Part shown: piece by piece, positions 33,753-43,800 of the stretch
How positions within the stretch are numbered: the first letter of the stretch is position 1
Layout: every line of letters begins with the position of its first letter
DNA from: Erinaceus europaeus
Lineage: Eukaryota; Chordata; Mammalia; Eulipotyphla; Erinaceidae
NCBI RefSeq assembly: GCF_950295315.1
Contig: NC_080165.1
Span: 8,467,917 to 8,531,916, forward strand
Direction of reading: 5' to 3'
DNA: 64,000 bases
Made by a program: the position numbers and the translations under genes
Notes under the pieces: generated by a model
The model's input: only the letters and a program-made list of their open reading frames with translations
Database searches by the model: none
Told to the model about the DNA's origin: nothing

Positions 33753-34223
33753 TGTTGTTTACGTTTGGGAGCTCCAGCAGGCCGGGCTAGCTTCGCGGCG
33801 GTGAACAGAGACTCGGGGACTCATGGCTGGGTTGTACGCAGTATCTCTTTATTCATGCAGGACACAGCGCAATCTAAGCCGAGCTAAGCTAAACTAAACT
33901 AAAGTACCCCAAAACTCACAATGCTGTCTTTATATATACTTGCCAAGTAGGGTGGAAATAGGATGTGACATAGAGAGGGTGGAGAGAAAAGTGACTGGTG
34001 AAAATCAGAGTGTGACAAGGAGAGGGGGTGGGGCAAAAACATATCATGAACCAGTGGGGATTGAACCAATGCCCTGCAGTGGTTATGTAAATAGAATACA
34101 GTGGTTATGTAAATAGAATACAGTGGTTATGTAAATAGAATACAGTGGTTATGTAAATAGAATACAGTGTTAAGCCAGGGGTATTAAACCAATGAAACAG
34201 AAGGGGTCTCATGCATACCAACA
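33753..34223 (-). mobile_element. 5' LTR of the class II provirus
   Basis: 471 bp, with AATAAA at 33848-33853. Four exact 22-bp repeats (34081-34168) lie in U3. It is otherwise colinear with the 3' LTR and with the solo LTR at 24990. Confidence 0.88.
34081..34168 (-). promoter_or_regulatory. 4 x 22-bp repeat in U3, candidate enhancer
   Basis: Identical units start at 34081, 34103, 34125 and 34147 (plus-strand unit begins ggttatgtaaatagaatac). ATGTAAAT is one base from the octamer ATGCAAAT. Enhancer function is inferred from the position in U3 and from repeat-number change between LTRs. Confidence 0.6.
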
Positions 34224-34742
34224 ATAGTTGACAACAAGTACAATAGTTTGTATATGCATAACCTTTCCCAGTTTTTACATAACAATACAACCCCCTAGGT
34301 CTTCTGCCATCCTATTCCAGGACCCAAACCCCACCACCACCACCTCAGTCTTTTACTTTGGTGCAATACAGTAACTCCAGTCCAAGTTCTGCCTATGAGT
34401 GAAAACATTCCATATTCATCCTTTTGTTTCTGACTTATCTCACTCAACATAATTCCTTCAAGCGCCGTCTAAGGTGGGATGAAAAAGGTGAAATCACCAT
34501 ATTTAATAGCTGAATAGTATTCCATTATGTATATGTGCCACAACTTTCTCAGCCACTCATCTCATGCTGTGAGACACCTGAATTGCTTCCAGGTTTTGGC
34601 TATTAGAAATTGTGCTATGAATATAGGTGTACGCAAATATTTTGGGATGGGTGTGTTTGATTCCTTGAGATAGATCCCCAGGAGAAGAATAGCAGGATCA
34701 TATGGCAGGTCCATTTCCTTCTGAGAGGAGAACTTTATTTCT

Positions 34743-35000
34743 AATAGCTGTAGAAACTGTAAAGATCAAGATAAGAAGTGCTGTTAACTGCCTTTCTGGT
34801 TCATCTCACTGTGTCCTGAGATGGTGGAAGCCAGCAAGTGTGCTTTCTGTGCATTCTTTTATAAAGGCAATAGTCTTAGGAGAGATGAATCTGTGAGGAC
34901 ACAGGCCTTAAGATTACTCCTCCAACAGCTTCACCTCCTGATCTCATCACGCTGGAGACGAGGAGCTCAGCATGAGCTGTGGGCCCCATTCAGTGAATAT
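34743..35000. mobile_element. old interspersed repeat, right half
   Basis: Continuation of 31430-31494 (taatagctgtagaaactgta, ctcactgtgtcctgagatgg, cttttataaaggcaatag). Strongly diverged. Confidence 0.4.
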
Positions 35001-35717
35001 AGTCTTCTTCCAGCAAATCAAACAGCTACGACATGACAGAATATTGGTGGTTTTTAATGTTCTCTTTGCAAATCTTGTGTTTCATTTCCCTGGAGAACTA
35101 AATAGTCGTCTCCTTACTCCTTCCACCTGCATCTCTCTTGCACTAGCTCTGCTCTACTCCTTTCCTTTTGAAACAGAGGATTTGGGGGAATCCCTGGAGT
35201 AGGTTATAAAAGGCTCTCAGGAAAATGTTTCTATTTAAAAAAATATATTGTTCTTACTGCCTCCAAATAAGTATGGGAGAGAGATGTGGGCATATACTCT
35301 CTGGAATGAAGTCTATTCTCTTCTGCAAATACAAGCTGTCAACTGTCCAGAAGGAAATGGCCTCTTCCAGAACATTCACACGAAGAGAGAAGTTAAACAT
35401 CTTTACCAACCAGAAGACAGAGAAGCTCTCCTGGCCCAGGTATCACGATGAAGATGACACCTGACTTGTCTTTCTTCTTTCTTGTCTGCTGAAGTGTCAA
35501 GTCAAGAAACCTGCTATACCAAGAGTTTTCTCTACTGGAATTGTTGCAATTATTCAAAGGGTAACCCCAGATCCCTGAATGTGTTACTGAAAATGGTGAT
35601 TTCTAAGATTAATACTGAACAACACTCTGAACAGAGCCACAGAAGAGGGAAGGGTATGTTTGCTGCTGAGATTTGAAAGAGGAGAGTAAATTGAAGGAGA
35701 GATAGAAAATTTTTCAA
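35001..35717. other. unique sequence, about 0.7 kb
   Basis: Two overlapping plus frames of 67 and 79 codons (35225-35464) resemble nothing known to me. No splice or codon pattern argues for an exon. Confidence 0.45.
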
Positions 35718-35845
35718 GGATAGTGAAATTATTGATCTGGAAAGTGTGTTGCTTCGCCATTACGCGTGACCCAGGTTCGAGTCCAGACCCCGCAATATTG
35801 AAGGAAGCTTCTGTGCTCTTGTCTTTTTTGCTCTGCCTGATAGAG
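35718..35845 (+). mobile_element. SINE-d, first of a pair
   Basis: Contains an exact pol III B box GGTTCGAGTCC (35774-35784) and the SINE-d tail block ttgaaggaagcttctgtgct. Confidence 0.7.
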
Positions 35846-35998
35846 CTGATCTGGAAAATGCCATTGTACCAGCAAAGGAGCTTGGATAGTTTGCTGCCTT
35901 TCCCTGTGCACCAGGTTGGAGTCCATCCCCCACCTCGTTGGAGGAAGATTAGGTACTGTAGTCTCTTTCACTTCCTTTTTCTGCCTCTCTATTAAAAG
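35846..35998 (+). mobile_element. SINE-d, second of a pair
   Basis: Repeats the order of the first copy (gatctggaaaatgccattgt, caccaggttggagtcc, ttggaggaagattaggtact) and ends in an A-rich tail. Confidence 0.65.
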
Positions 35999-36017
35999 AA
36001 AAAAAGAAAAGAAAAAT

Positions 36018-36850
36018 AGGGGACCAGGTGGCAGCACACTGGATTAAGCACACATGGACCAAAGTGCAAAGACAGGCTGAAGGATTCTAGTTCAAGCTGC
36101 TGAATCCTCCCCTGCAAGGGAGTTGCTTCATAAGTGGTGAAGCTGGTCTGCAGGTGTCTGTCTTTCTCTTCCCCTCTCCGTATTTCCCTCCTCTCTCTAT
36201 TTCTCTCTGTCCTATCCAGCAACAACAATAGCAATAACAATAATAATAACAACAACGATAAACAATAAGGGCATCAAAAGGGAAAAATAGCTTCCAGGAG
36301 CAATGGATTTGTAGTGTAGGCACTGAGCCCCTGTCAGGCCTTAAGCCAGCCCCTCCATGCTCTGCTCCATGATCCATTGCTGACACTATTGCCTATTTAC
36401 ATAATCGTTGTTTTGCCTAAAAGATCCCCACCTTTGATCTATCTTCTTTTTACCTTGAGACCCGTCCTGCCTACAGGGTACATTAATCCCGCCAGTTAAA
36501 AACCTAGTAACTGTTGCTATGGTAGCTTTCTACCTTCCCACTCTTTCTTTTCTCCACCCCCTTTCCCAGCCATCTCCATTCCCGACTTGTGCCACTTCCA
36601 GTTTTACCCTATAAAGCCACTTCTGTTCCTGGTTTCTCTCTCTTCCTCTCTTCTCTTTTCTCTCCCATGTCCCGACCTGCAGAGCGGGAGGAGGCCATTG
36701 CAGTTTGGCACCACGTGGCTTAACCCGCTGTGCTCACGTCTGACTCTGGAGCTCCCTCATGAATAAACAATTGTATTACCACGCCACTATGAGTTCCTGG
36801 TCTCTCTCCTGCGAAGCTAGCCTGGCAAGCCCCAACAATAACCCTGATGC

Positions 36851-36852
<2 letters not shown>
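36018..36852 (+). mobile_element. SINE-a with extra 3' module, split by an LTR
   Basis: Blocks 36018-36331 and 36828-36852. The 3' module breaks at actgagcccc and resumes at aacaataaccctgatgc. Confidence 0.88.
36326..36833 (+). mobile_element. solo LTR, plus-strand LTR family, copy 2
   Basis: LTR 36332-36827 (496 bp), with a perfect 6-bp duplication AGCCCC. TATA-like ccctataaag and AATAAA (catgaataaac) are present. Positions 36705-36749 look like an antisense SINE head. It sits inside a SINE-a, so it is younger than that SINE. Confidence 0.92.

Positions 36853-36853
<1 letters not shown>

Positions 36854-36887
<34 letters not shown>
36854..36887. repeat. (GA)n microsatellite
   Basis: Seventeen GA units after the tail of the split SINE-a. 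Confidence 0.9.
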
Positions 36888-36891
<4 letters not shown>

Positions 36892-37049
36892 CACTATTCT
36901 CTTAATCCTATCCCCTACACACATACATACACACTATTTTTCCCCTGTGGAAACAGGAAAAATGAATGTTTCAAAAGTTTTCAAGGACACTGAAGAGAAT
37001 CTCTGTTGATTCTTGGATAGTTTAAAAAATAAGAAAGCGTTATATTGTG

Positions 37050-37155
37050 GTGTGTATATATATATGTGTGTATATATATGTATATATATGTATATATATG
37101 GGGAGAGAGAGAGAGAAGAGAAGAGAAGAGAAGAGAAGAGAAGAGAAGAGAAGAG
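37050..37155. repeat. TATATG-rich and (GAGAA)n compound repeat
   Basis: tatatatgtgtg and tatatatgtatat units, then about nine AGAGA/AGAAG pentamers. Confidence 0.9.
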
Positions 37156-37159
37156 AGAT

Positions 37160-37255
37160 GACAGAATTGGGGCAGGAGTACATAGAATAATAGTTATGTA
37201 AAAAGACTCTCATGCCTCAGGCTCCAAAGTCCCAGGTTAAATCCCACACACCACC
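37160..37255 (+). mobile_element. SINE-c
   Basis: aataatagttatgtaaaaag, ctcatgcctcaggctccaaa and gtcccaggttaaatcccaca. Confidence 0.8.
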
Positions 37256-37259
37256 AATA

Positions 37260-37782
37260 TATATATCTGTATTCCAGAGGAATTTTAGAAGACTAACTGA
37301 TTAAAACTCAAATCATTCTTGTAAATAGAAAAAACAGAATATTTGTAAGAAGTGCACTTTTGATTCAAACAGTTTAAAGATTAAACAGTTTAAAGTGATT
37401 ACCATAAAAGAAAAATAAAACTCTTTCCTTGAGACTTAGTTTCATCCCTTCATTGAAGCAGGGTCTAAATATATCCTAGTTAGTTGGCCTTTTAAAACAA
37501 AGTCCTCAGTGTTTTATCTCATTGGGACAGTTGAGAAGCTATAGTATCTCCCTATGGAAACTTCTAAATGAAACTCTACATAAAGAGCTCTAACCATTTC
37601 TACTTAGGCATAAATTAAATTAGACAAGGTTATTCTGGCAGTCAGCAGATGTCTGAGCCTCAAGTTGGAAGTACCTAAGTGTTTATTCCTGAATTTCTTC
37701 AAAGGATAGTTCCTTTGAACTCTTACTCAGATGATAGCATTCCAAATGCATTTTAGTGTTAATGTAATTCAGATGACTTTTT
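37260..37782. other. unique sequence
   Basis: AT-rich spacer without a recognised feature. Confidence 0.45.
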
Positions 37783-38248
37783 GCAAGTTGTTGGGCAGTA
37801 CACCAGCTCCCCATTTAATGCTGTGGTCTATTTACATAATCACTATTTTACCTCAGACCTGCCCTGCCTGCAGGGCACTGGTTTAATCCCACTGGTTCGC
37901 ACTCTCTTTTCACTCTGCCCCCTCTCCTAGTCACACCCTGTTTTCCACCATTTAATCCCCACTGGTTTGCACTCTCTTTTTGATCCACCCTCTCTTTGTC
38001 ACATCCTGTTTTCCACCCTACTATTTCCTTCTTGGCGAGTATAAATACAGATTCTTTTCTGATTAAACACACATTGGATTGCCTTCTGGCTCCACAAGTC
38101 CCAGAGTCTCTCTCCTGCGATGCCAGCCCAACACGAGTTCCTGATCCCTTTCCCATGTAGTAGCCCAGGTTGGCTCCAGTAGAGTTCTCTCCAACCCAGA
38201 GAGCACTTGCTTGGGAAGAAGCACCTTCAGGCTATCCTGGCAGCAAGT
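37783..38248 (+). mobile_element. solo LTR, plus-strand LTR family, copy 3
   Basis: LTR 37789-38242 (454 bp), with a perfect 6-bp duplication GCAAGT. A TATA box (gagtataaatac) lies near 38037. U3 contains a 69-bp tandem duplication (37881-37949 and 37950-38017). It shares its 3' block with copy 1. Confidence 0.93.
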
Positions 38249-38274
38249 GAAGAAAATCTTCATAAATCCTATTT

Positions 38275-38904
38275 GTTTTTTTTAATTTGAATAGAGAGGA
38301 AAAGAGACAGAGAGACACCTGAAGCCCTGCTTTACCACCAGTGAAATCCCCCCTCCCATGTAGGTGGGAATCAGGTGTTGGGAAATTGTGCAGATGTGGT
38401 TGAACATTGGCAGGGCCCACAAACCACTATATTTCCATGCAAGTATTATTTACAGAATCCCACTATGTTATCCCCTCAGGGTATTGCTAATTCAGTTAAA
38501 ACCATTGCAACAGTTGCTAAGAATGCTTCCACTTTCCCAGCATGCCTTTTGCCTCTCTCCACCCCCTTTGCTAGCCAATCCGTCTTGAATTGCCACTTCT
38601 AGAATTCTGCTATAAAAGTCACTCGTATTTCTGCTTTCTCTTTCTCTCCCACGTCCCAACCTGGAGAAGGCCTGGAGAAGGGTTGTCAGGAATAGCAGGA
38701 GGCAGCCATTTTGCTAGCTCCACATGGCCTAAACCCGCTGTGCTCATACCCAACTCTGGGTCGTCTGCATGAATAAAGATTTGTGTTCCTGCTCTACCAC
38801 AAGTTCCTGGTCTCTTCTCTCTCCCGCAACACACCCTGACAACTAAGGGCCTGAACTGGGGTCCTTTCATACTGTAATGCAGGCACTTAACCAGGTATGC
38901 AAGG
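38275..38904 (-). mobile_element. SINE-b split by an LTR
   Basis: Blocks 38275-38375 (agagaggaaaagagacagag, ccctgctttaccaccagtga) and 38842-38904 (ggcctgaactggggtccttt, cacttaaccaggtatgc). Confidence 0.85.
38376..38841 (+). mobile_element. solo LTR, plus-strand LTR family, copy 4
   Basis: Starts TGTTGGGAAATT and ends CACCCTGACA (466 bp). It has a TATA box (tgctataaaag) and AATAAA (catgaataaag). The flanks (atcagg, actaag) no longer match, so it is older. Positions 38718-38760 carry the antisense SINE-head block also found in copy 2. Confidence 0.88.
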
Positions 38905-39115
38905 ACCCAGGATCAAACCCTGGGTCCCATCCTGTAGCAGGAAAGACTCACAAGCAGTGTAGTGCTATAGATGTTTCTTTTTCCTCCTCTCTATCTTTCT
39001 CTTCCTTCTCCATTTTTCTTTGTTTCTATCAAAAATTTTTAAATGGTCATCAAGAGTAATTAGTCTCATCATACAAGCACTTAGCCCCATGGTATCCCTG
39101 GTGGCAATAAAAAAA
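38905..39115 (+). mobile_element. SINE-b with extra 3' module
   Basis: aaggacccaggatcaaaccc, body, and module end ccatggtatccctggtggc. It faces the minus-strand SINE-b head to head. Confidence 0.8.
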
Positions 39116-39345
39116 TAGAAAAATAAAAGAGAAACACTAGGGAAGGTCTCCTCAGGAAAGTGACAGCTTAGTTATGTGAACTGTGACAATATGACTCAAG
39201 GGAGAGTCCTGTGTTGTGGGCTCCTCAGTGCTGGGGGAAGTGCAAGGTGTCAGTTGTGACTGGAGGTGGTGCTAAGGGTGTGTGAGCACTAGCCAAGGGG
39301 AGGCAGCATCTTCTAGGTTTTGCTAAGGCCTTGAGAGTATACTTT

Positions 39346-41182
39346 CTTTTTTAAATTTTTTATTTATAAAAAGGAAACATTGACTAAACCATAGGTTGAG
39401 AGAGGTACAACTCCACACAATTCCCACCACCAGAACTTTGTATCCCACCCCCTCCCCTGATAGTTTTCCTATTCTTTATCCCTCTGGGAGGATGGATCCA
39501 GGATCTTTGTGGGATGCGGAAGGAGAAAGGACTGGCTTCTGTAATTCGTTCCCTGCTGAACATGGGCACTGACAGGTCGATCCATACTCCCAGCCTGCCT
39601 CTCTCTTTCCCTAGTGGGGCAGGGCTCTGGGGAAGCAGAGCTCCAGGACACATTGTCTGTCCAGGGAAGTCTGGTTGGCATCATGCTAGCATCTGGAACC
39701 TGGTGGTTGAAAAGAGAGTTAATATACAAAGCCAGACAAATTGTTGACCAATCATGGCCTAAAGGCTAGAATAGTGCAGATGAAGAGTTGGGGAGTCAGT
39801 CCTCCATTATGTAGATAGCTAGTAGACATATTTTAGTTATATTCCAAAGGGCCTGTGGCTATACTAGTTTTGTTTTGTTTTTTCTTTTTCTTTTTTCCCC
39901 CTGAGCCTGAAACCTGATATGACAGTGGATTGAAGTTATTGTCTGGGGAGGTGATGTCATGGCTAGAAAAAGGACCAGAAAGTTTGATCAGGGAAGAGAG
40001 TAGCTCCCTTATATGGGAAAGGGGTATAAATATTGTTGACTATAAACCCCATTGATCTGATGTTATCTAGGAGCCATATTCAGTTTACAAGCTTATGTGA
40101 CCTCTGCATCCCTATAGATTTGAGCTCACATTCTGTGGTCATGAGTAGGAATATTAACCAATGTTGACCCATCTTCCTCAGGTGTAACATAGAGTATGTT
40201 GTCCATCCTCCCTTATTACATAGGCTGAGTCTTTGATATGTTGACTCTCTTAAAAGCTTAGACCAGGGAGAAAAAAAGCAATCAGTGGCACAGCTATATA
40301 CAAATAATGTCAAAGGACATAAATTATGGTAATTTTGTGTATGATACAGCAAATCCTAACAAAGGGATTTTCAAAGCTAACCCAATTGCCAAATAATGTG
40401 AGTGTAGCAATAACTATCTATTGTCTTCTTGAACCCTAAGACAGCAGGAACCTTCCTACTTCCTCTGTAGAGCCTGTATTTCTCGGGTCCTGGAACCTCT
40501 AGGGTGGGGTGCACTTTCCTGCATGATTCTCTCCATTCATACCAAATAATATTGCATCCGCCAATCCCAACCTAATCAACACAAGGAGTACCACCTCAGC
40601 ATGCTTCACTTCAGGCTGTGTCCAGAGACGTCAGAAATGGAATGTCAACCCTTCAGCCTCATTACTCAGGTGAGCCCTTTCCTTTCATAGGAATATCTAA
40701 TTCCATTCCAGGTGGTTCACTTCCTAACAAAGTCCCAAAACCTAGATATAGACCAGGTCCTGTGAGATAGAGCATATGTTCACATGTATCCATAAATTAG
40801 GGCAAAATATAGACCTGAAAGCAAAAGTACACAATAGTCTGCAGTGAGTCAGTATATAGTTCATAAGGAAATAGTGTCAACTTAGACTTAGATACCCTCC
40901 TCACCTACTTCCTATTATACTTCCCTCACTCACTCCCAAGCTAACCTTATCAAAGCAAGGATTGCAAAAGCTGAATAAGGGCAAAAGACTGACATACTTT
41001 AAATATGACTTTTTAGTCACTGTCAGGCCACCCCATCATCTAGGGCCCTATTCAGGGAGTCCTGAGATTCCCAAACAGACATGATGGGCCTAGACCTCAA
41101 ATAAATTCCTCTCTCAATTGTTACTGGTCATTTCTATCAGGAACAACAAAATAGACCCCTTTGTGGGCCTCCCCATAGGATC
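39346..41182 (-). mobile_element. L1 with 5' inversion (twin priming)
   Basis: 39346-40204 is L1 3' UTR on the minus strand, starting at its tail. 40205-41182 is L1 3' UTR on the plus strand. In L1 order the inverted block ends about 50 bases before the direct block begins, as expected from twin priming. The target duplication is not clear (tatacttt occurs at 39338-39345 and 41198-41205, but the right copy is not adjacent). Confidence 0.85.
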
Positions 41183-41267
41183 ATTAATTCAGAAAGATAT
41201 ACTTTTATCCAGGATGGTAATGGTGATACGATGTGTAGGAACTTAAAGGTGACTTGGCAGTGAATCT

Positions 41268-41292
41268 GTTTTATTTTATTTTATTTTATTAT
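41268..41292. repeat. (TTTTA)n repeat
   Basis: Five TTTTA units. Confidence 0.85.
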
Positions 41293-41454
41293 TTTTTTAG
41301 CATAGTCCTAAATTTATTCCCCGTGTAGGTGGATACATCTGTAATTTTGCTAAACAAGCACTTTCTGCCTCGTAAATTTTCTGTGGAAGACTCGTATACT
41401 GAAATCATAAGCTCACGTTTTCCTTTTTATTTGCGTTCAAAAATAATATTTTCA

Positions 41455-41650
41455 TTATTTTTTATCTTTATGTTTATTAGGGGGAGTAATGGTTTATGGT
41501 CAATACAATTGTTGGTATGTGTGTACAATTTCTGTTTTCTGCAAAACACTCTCACTCCCAGCCTAGGTCCTACGCCACCTTTGAGGATTGCTGCGTTGCA
41601 ACAGTTCATCCCCCTAATCCTGAAATAAGTGTTCTTACCAGCAGATCACT
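41455..41650 (-). mobile_element. probable old L1 3'-end fragment
   Basis: ctttatgtttattaggggga, ttctgcaaaacactctcact and cctaggtcctacg resemble the block at 58020-58212. Diverged. Confidence 0.45.
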
Positions 41651-42348
41651 TAAAATAAGCAATGTTATTTTGTCCTATTTTGAGGCCATCTTCACTGTCC
41701 TCTTTCTGTCTTCATTTTTATTAGTATGTAGGTCAGAACTGAGTAATCCTGCTAAATGCCTCTGATAGGAACCCGGCTTCCTCTCTCATTCTCTTTTGAC
41801 ATTGCATCTTCCGCATCTCTAAATAAACTGCCTCATTCGCCGGGGAAGTGGCCGCCTCACCAGATCTCCTCCTTCAGGTCTTTCACTCCGTAAGGCATAG
41901 GAGGCTTTTCCTTTATTATTTCTCTTTGACAGAAAGAAACCTCATAATTATCAGCCAGAATCACAAGCCTGGGTGGTGGCTAAGTTGCTTCGTGGTTTTA
42001 CAAACTCTAGTGTGAAGGATGATTTATTTAAAGCCCAATAAATTGCTCTGGAAACTCTAAAGGCATGCTGATCACTTCTCAGCACCGTCAGCAGAGACAC
42101 CTAGGTCTGCGCATGCTGCTGGCACTGTAACATAAGCTGACCATGCAGGAAGGCAGTAAAGGCAGGGTATTCCGCAAATGAAAATCTAGAGAAAGTGTCT
42201 TCAGTTCCTTTCTCTAGTGCATTACCTTGTGGAAGGCACATGAGGGGTTGTGTGAAACATCTTTAGAATTAGAAAGAGTTCCCATCATGACAAGCAAAAA
42301 CAGTGATCAAGTCTGTATTTTATCAAGTATTTGTCTGTGGCAACCTAG
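41651..42348. other. unique sequence, about 0.7 kb
   Basis: Somewhat richer in GC than its surroundings. No gene seen. Confidence 0.45.
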
Positions 42349-42349
42349 G

Positions 42350-42534
42350 CAACACACACACACACATACACACACACATACACATATACACATACACACA
42401 CAAACACACATACACATAGCACACATGAACACATAAACACACACGTACACATATATACAGACACATATAAACATACATACATACACATGCACACACAGTA
42501 CACACATATACACACATACACATACACACAGCAC
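42350..42534. repeat. (CA)n / CATA-rich microsatellite
   Basis: About 185 bp of CA, CATA and CACATA units. Cys/Val-rich minus-strand frames across it are artefacts. Confidence 0.95.
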
Positions 42535-42837
42535 TTAAATTATTTTCCAAATGCATCAAATATTTTCATACCCAGTTTTTCTACATAGTCCTTACAACTC
42601 CCCACACCAGTACTCTGCCCATAAATTGCTACTCATGGCCGCAGATTCAGCTTCCTGAGGACTTCTACAAGGAGAACTAGGCCCTTCTTCTCCTGTTCAA
42701 CATTCAGCCACTTTCCTGCAAACATGTATCTATGTTTGCTCTCTCCATCAGATTGTGAATGCTTTGAAAACAGACCTTATATTTTCTTCAGTCTCTCAGT
42801 GTCTAGATCAGTGCTTGTACATAACTGAGGATATACT

Positions 42838-43025
42838 TTTTTTTAAGTATCTTTATTTACTTATTGGATAGAGATAGCCAGAAATTGAGAGGGAGGGGGA
42901 GATAGGTAAGGAGACATAGAGACACCTGCAGCCCTGCTTCACCACTCATGAAGCTTTCCCTTTGCAGGTGGGAACCACAGACTTGAACCTGGGTCCTTGT
43001 GCACTGTAAAATGTACTGTCACATA
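42838..43025 (-). mobile_element. SINE-b
   Basis: atctttatttacttattgga, then ggtgggaaccacagacttga, ending at gcactgtaaaatgtactgtc. The outer head is missing. Confidence 0.85.
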
Positions 43026-43329
43026 AGTCATCAGTCAGAGAAAGCTCAAAGGACAAAGAAAAAAAAAAAACTAGAGAATTTCAGGAACCCTGATAACATT
43101 TAATCGAACTTACCAGCTTTTCTCAGTCACAAACTAGTCCAAGACTTACACATGGGGGTAAATTAACTTGTTTTAGTTCATTAGATGACCACAAAATGTC
43201 TGTGTGGTAAATTCAAAGAGACTAAATGGGCAGATAAGGCAGCTAAGTGTGATGGAGCTGAGATTCCTCCCCTGAGCTCTGCTCAGTCCAGAAGATCATT
43301 AATTTAGTTTTTTTATTTTAATTTTATCT

Positions 43330-43800
43330 ATATATTGACTTAGTCACCAGTGTTGTCACTGGGACTGACTCAGTGCCTGTGATGAACCCTGCCACTCCCA
43401 GCAGCCTTTTCTCTTTCTTCTTCTTTCTTCACTCTTCTTTTCTTTATCAAAATAGAAGCTGAGGGGGGTGGTAAGAGGTAAAGAAAGGGGGAGAAGAAGA
43501 AAAAGGGAGACACCAGACCAGGTGGTGGCACCTTGGCTGAGTGCATATGTTACAGTGCATAAGGACCCGGGTTCGAGGCCCCAGTCCCCACCTGCATGAG
43601 GAAAGCTTTACAAGCAGGTGAAGCAGGGCTGGAGGTGTCTTTCGATCTCCCCCATCTTCTCAATTTCTGGCTGTCTCTATCCAGTTGATAAAATAAAATT
43701 AGAAAATCTTAAAGAAAAAGAGATACCCTCAGCACTGCTCCACTGCTTATGGCACTTCAGCCCCTGCACATAGGGACCAGGGGCTTGAACACAGACATGA
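43330..43800 (-). mobile_element. SINE with 3' module, split by another SINE
   Basis: Blocks 43330-43507 (ctcagtgcctgtgatgaacc, cactcccagcagcc) and 43711-43800 (ataccctcagcactgctcca, gggaccaggggcttgaacac). Confidence 0.75.
43508..43710 (+). mobile_element. SINE-b nested in an older SINE
   Basis: Head agaccaggtggtggcacctt, B box gggttcgaggcccc. It interrupts the older element with similar flanks (gaaaaagggagacacc, gaaaaagagatacc). Confidence 0.88.

Larger units (their letters stand above)
31535..34223 (-). mobile_element. short class II ERV provirus (both LTRs, no recognisable gag/pol/env)
   Basis: Minus-strand order is 5' LTR (34223-33753), internal region (33752-31974, about 1.8 kb), polypurine tract, and 3' LTR (31973-31535). 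A perfect 6-bp duplication ATAGTT flanks the whole unit (31529-31534 and 34224-34229), so it entered as one provirus. The internal part is far too short for a full virus and shows no recognisable gag, protease, polymerase or envelope frame. Instead it holds two tandem repeat arrays. It is either a non-autonomous family moved in trans or an internally deleted copy. Confidence 0.88.
31481..34742 (-). mobile_element. L1 3' end carrying a nested provirus
   Basis: L1 blocks 31495-31534 and 34230-34728 on the minus strand (ctttattggggaatttatg; aacctttcccagtttttaca). The duplications agagctttatttct (31481-31494) and agaactttatttct (34729-34742) differ at one of 14 bases. The ERV lies between the L1 blocks. 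Confidence 0.85.

Noticed and set aside
34081..34168. Regular direct repeats that might suggest a CRISPR array
   Set aside because: Units are adjacent without spacers, inside an LTR of a mammalian genome.
42307..42559. Cys/Val/Tyr-rich minus frames
   Set aside because: Translation of a CA/CATA microsatellite.
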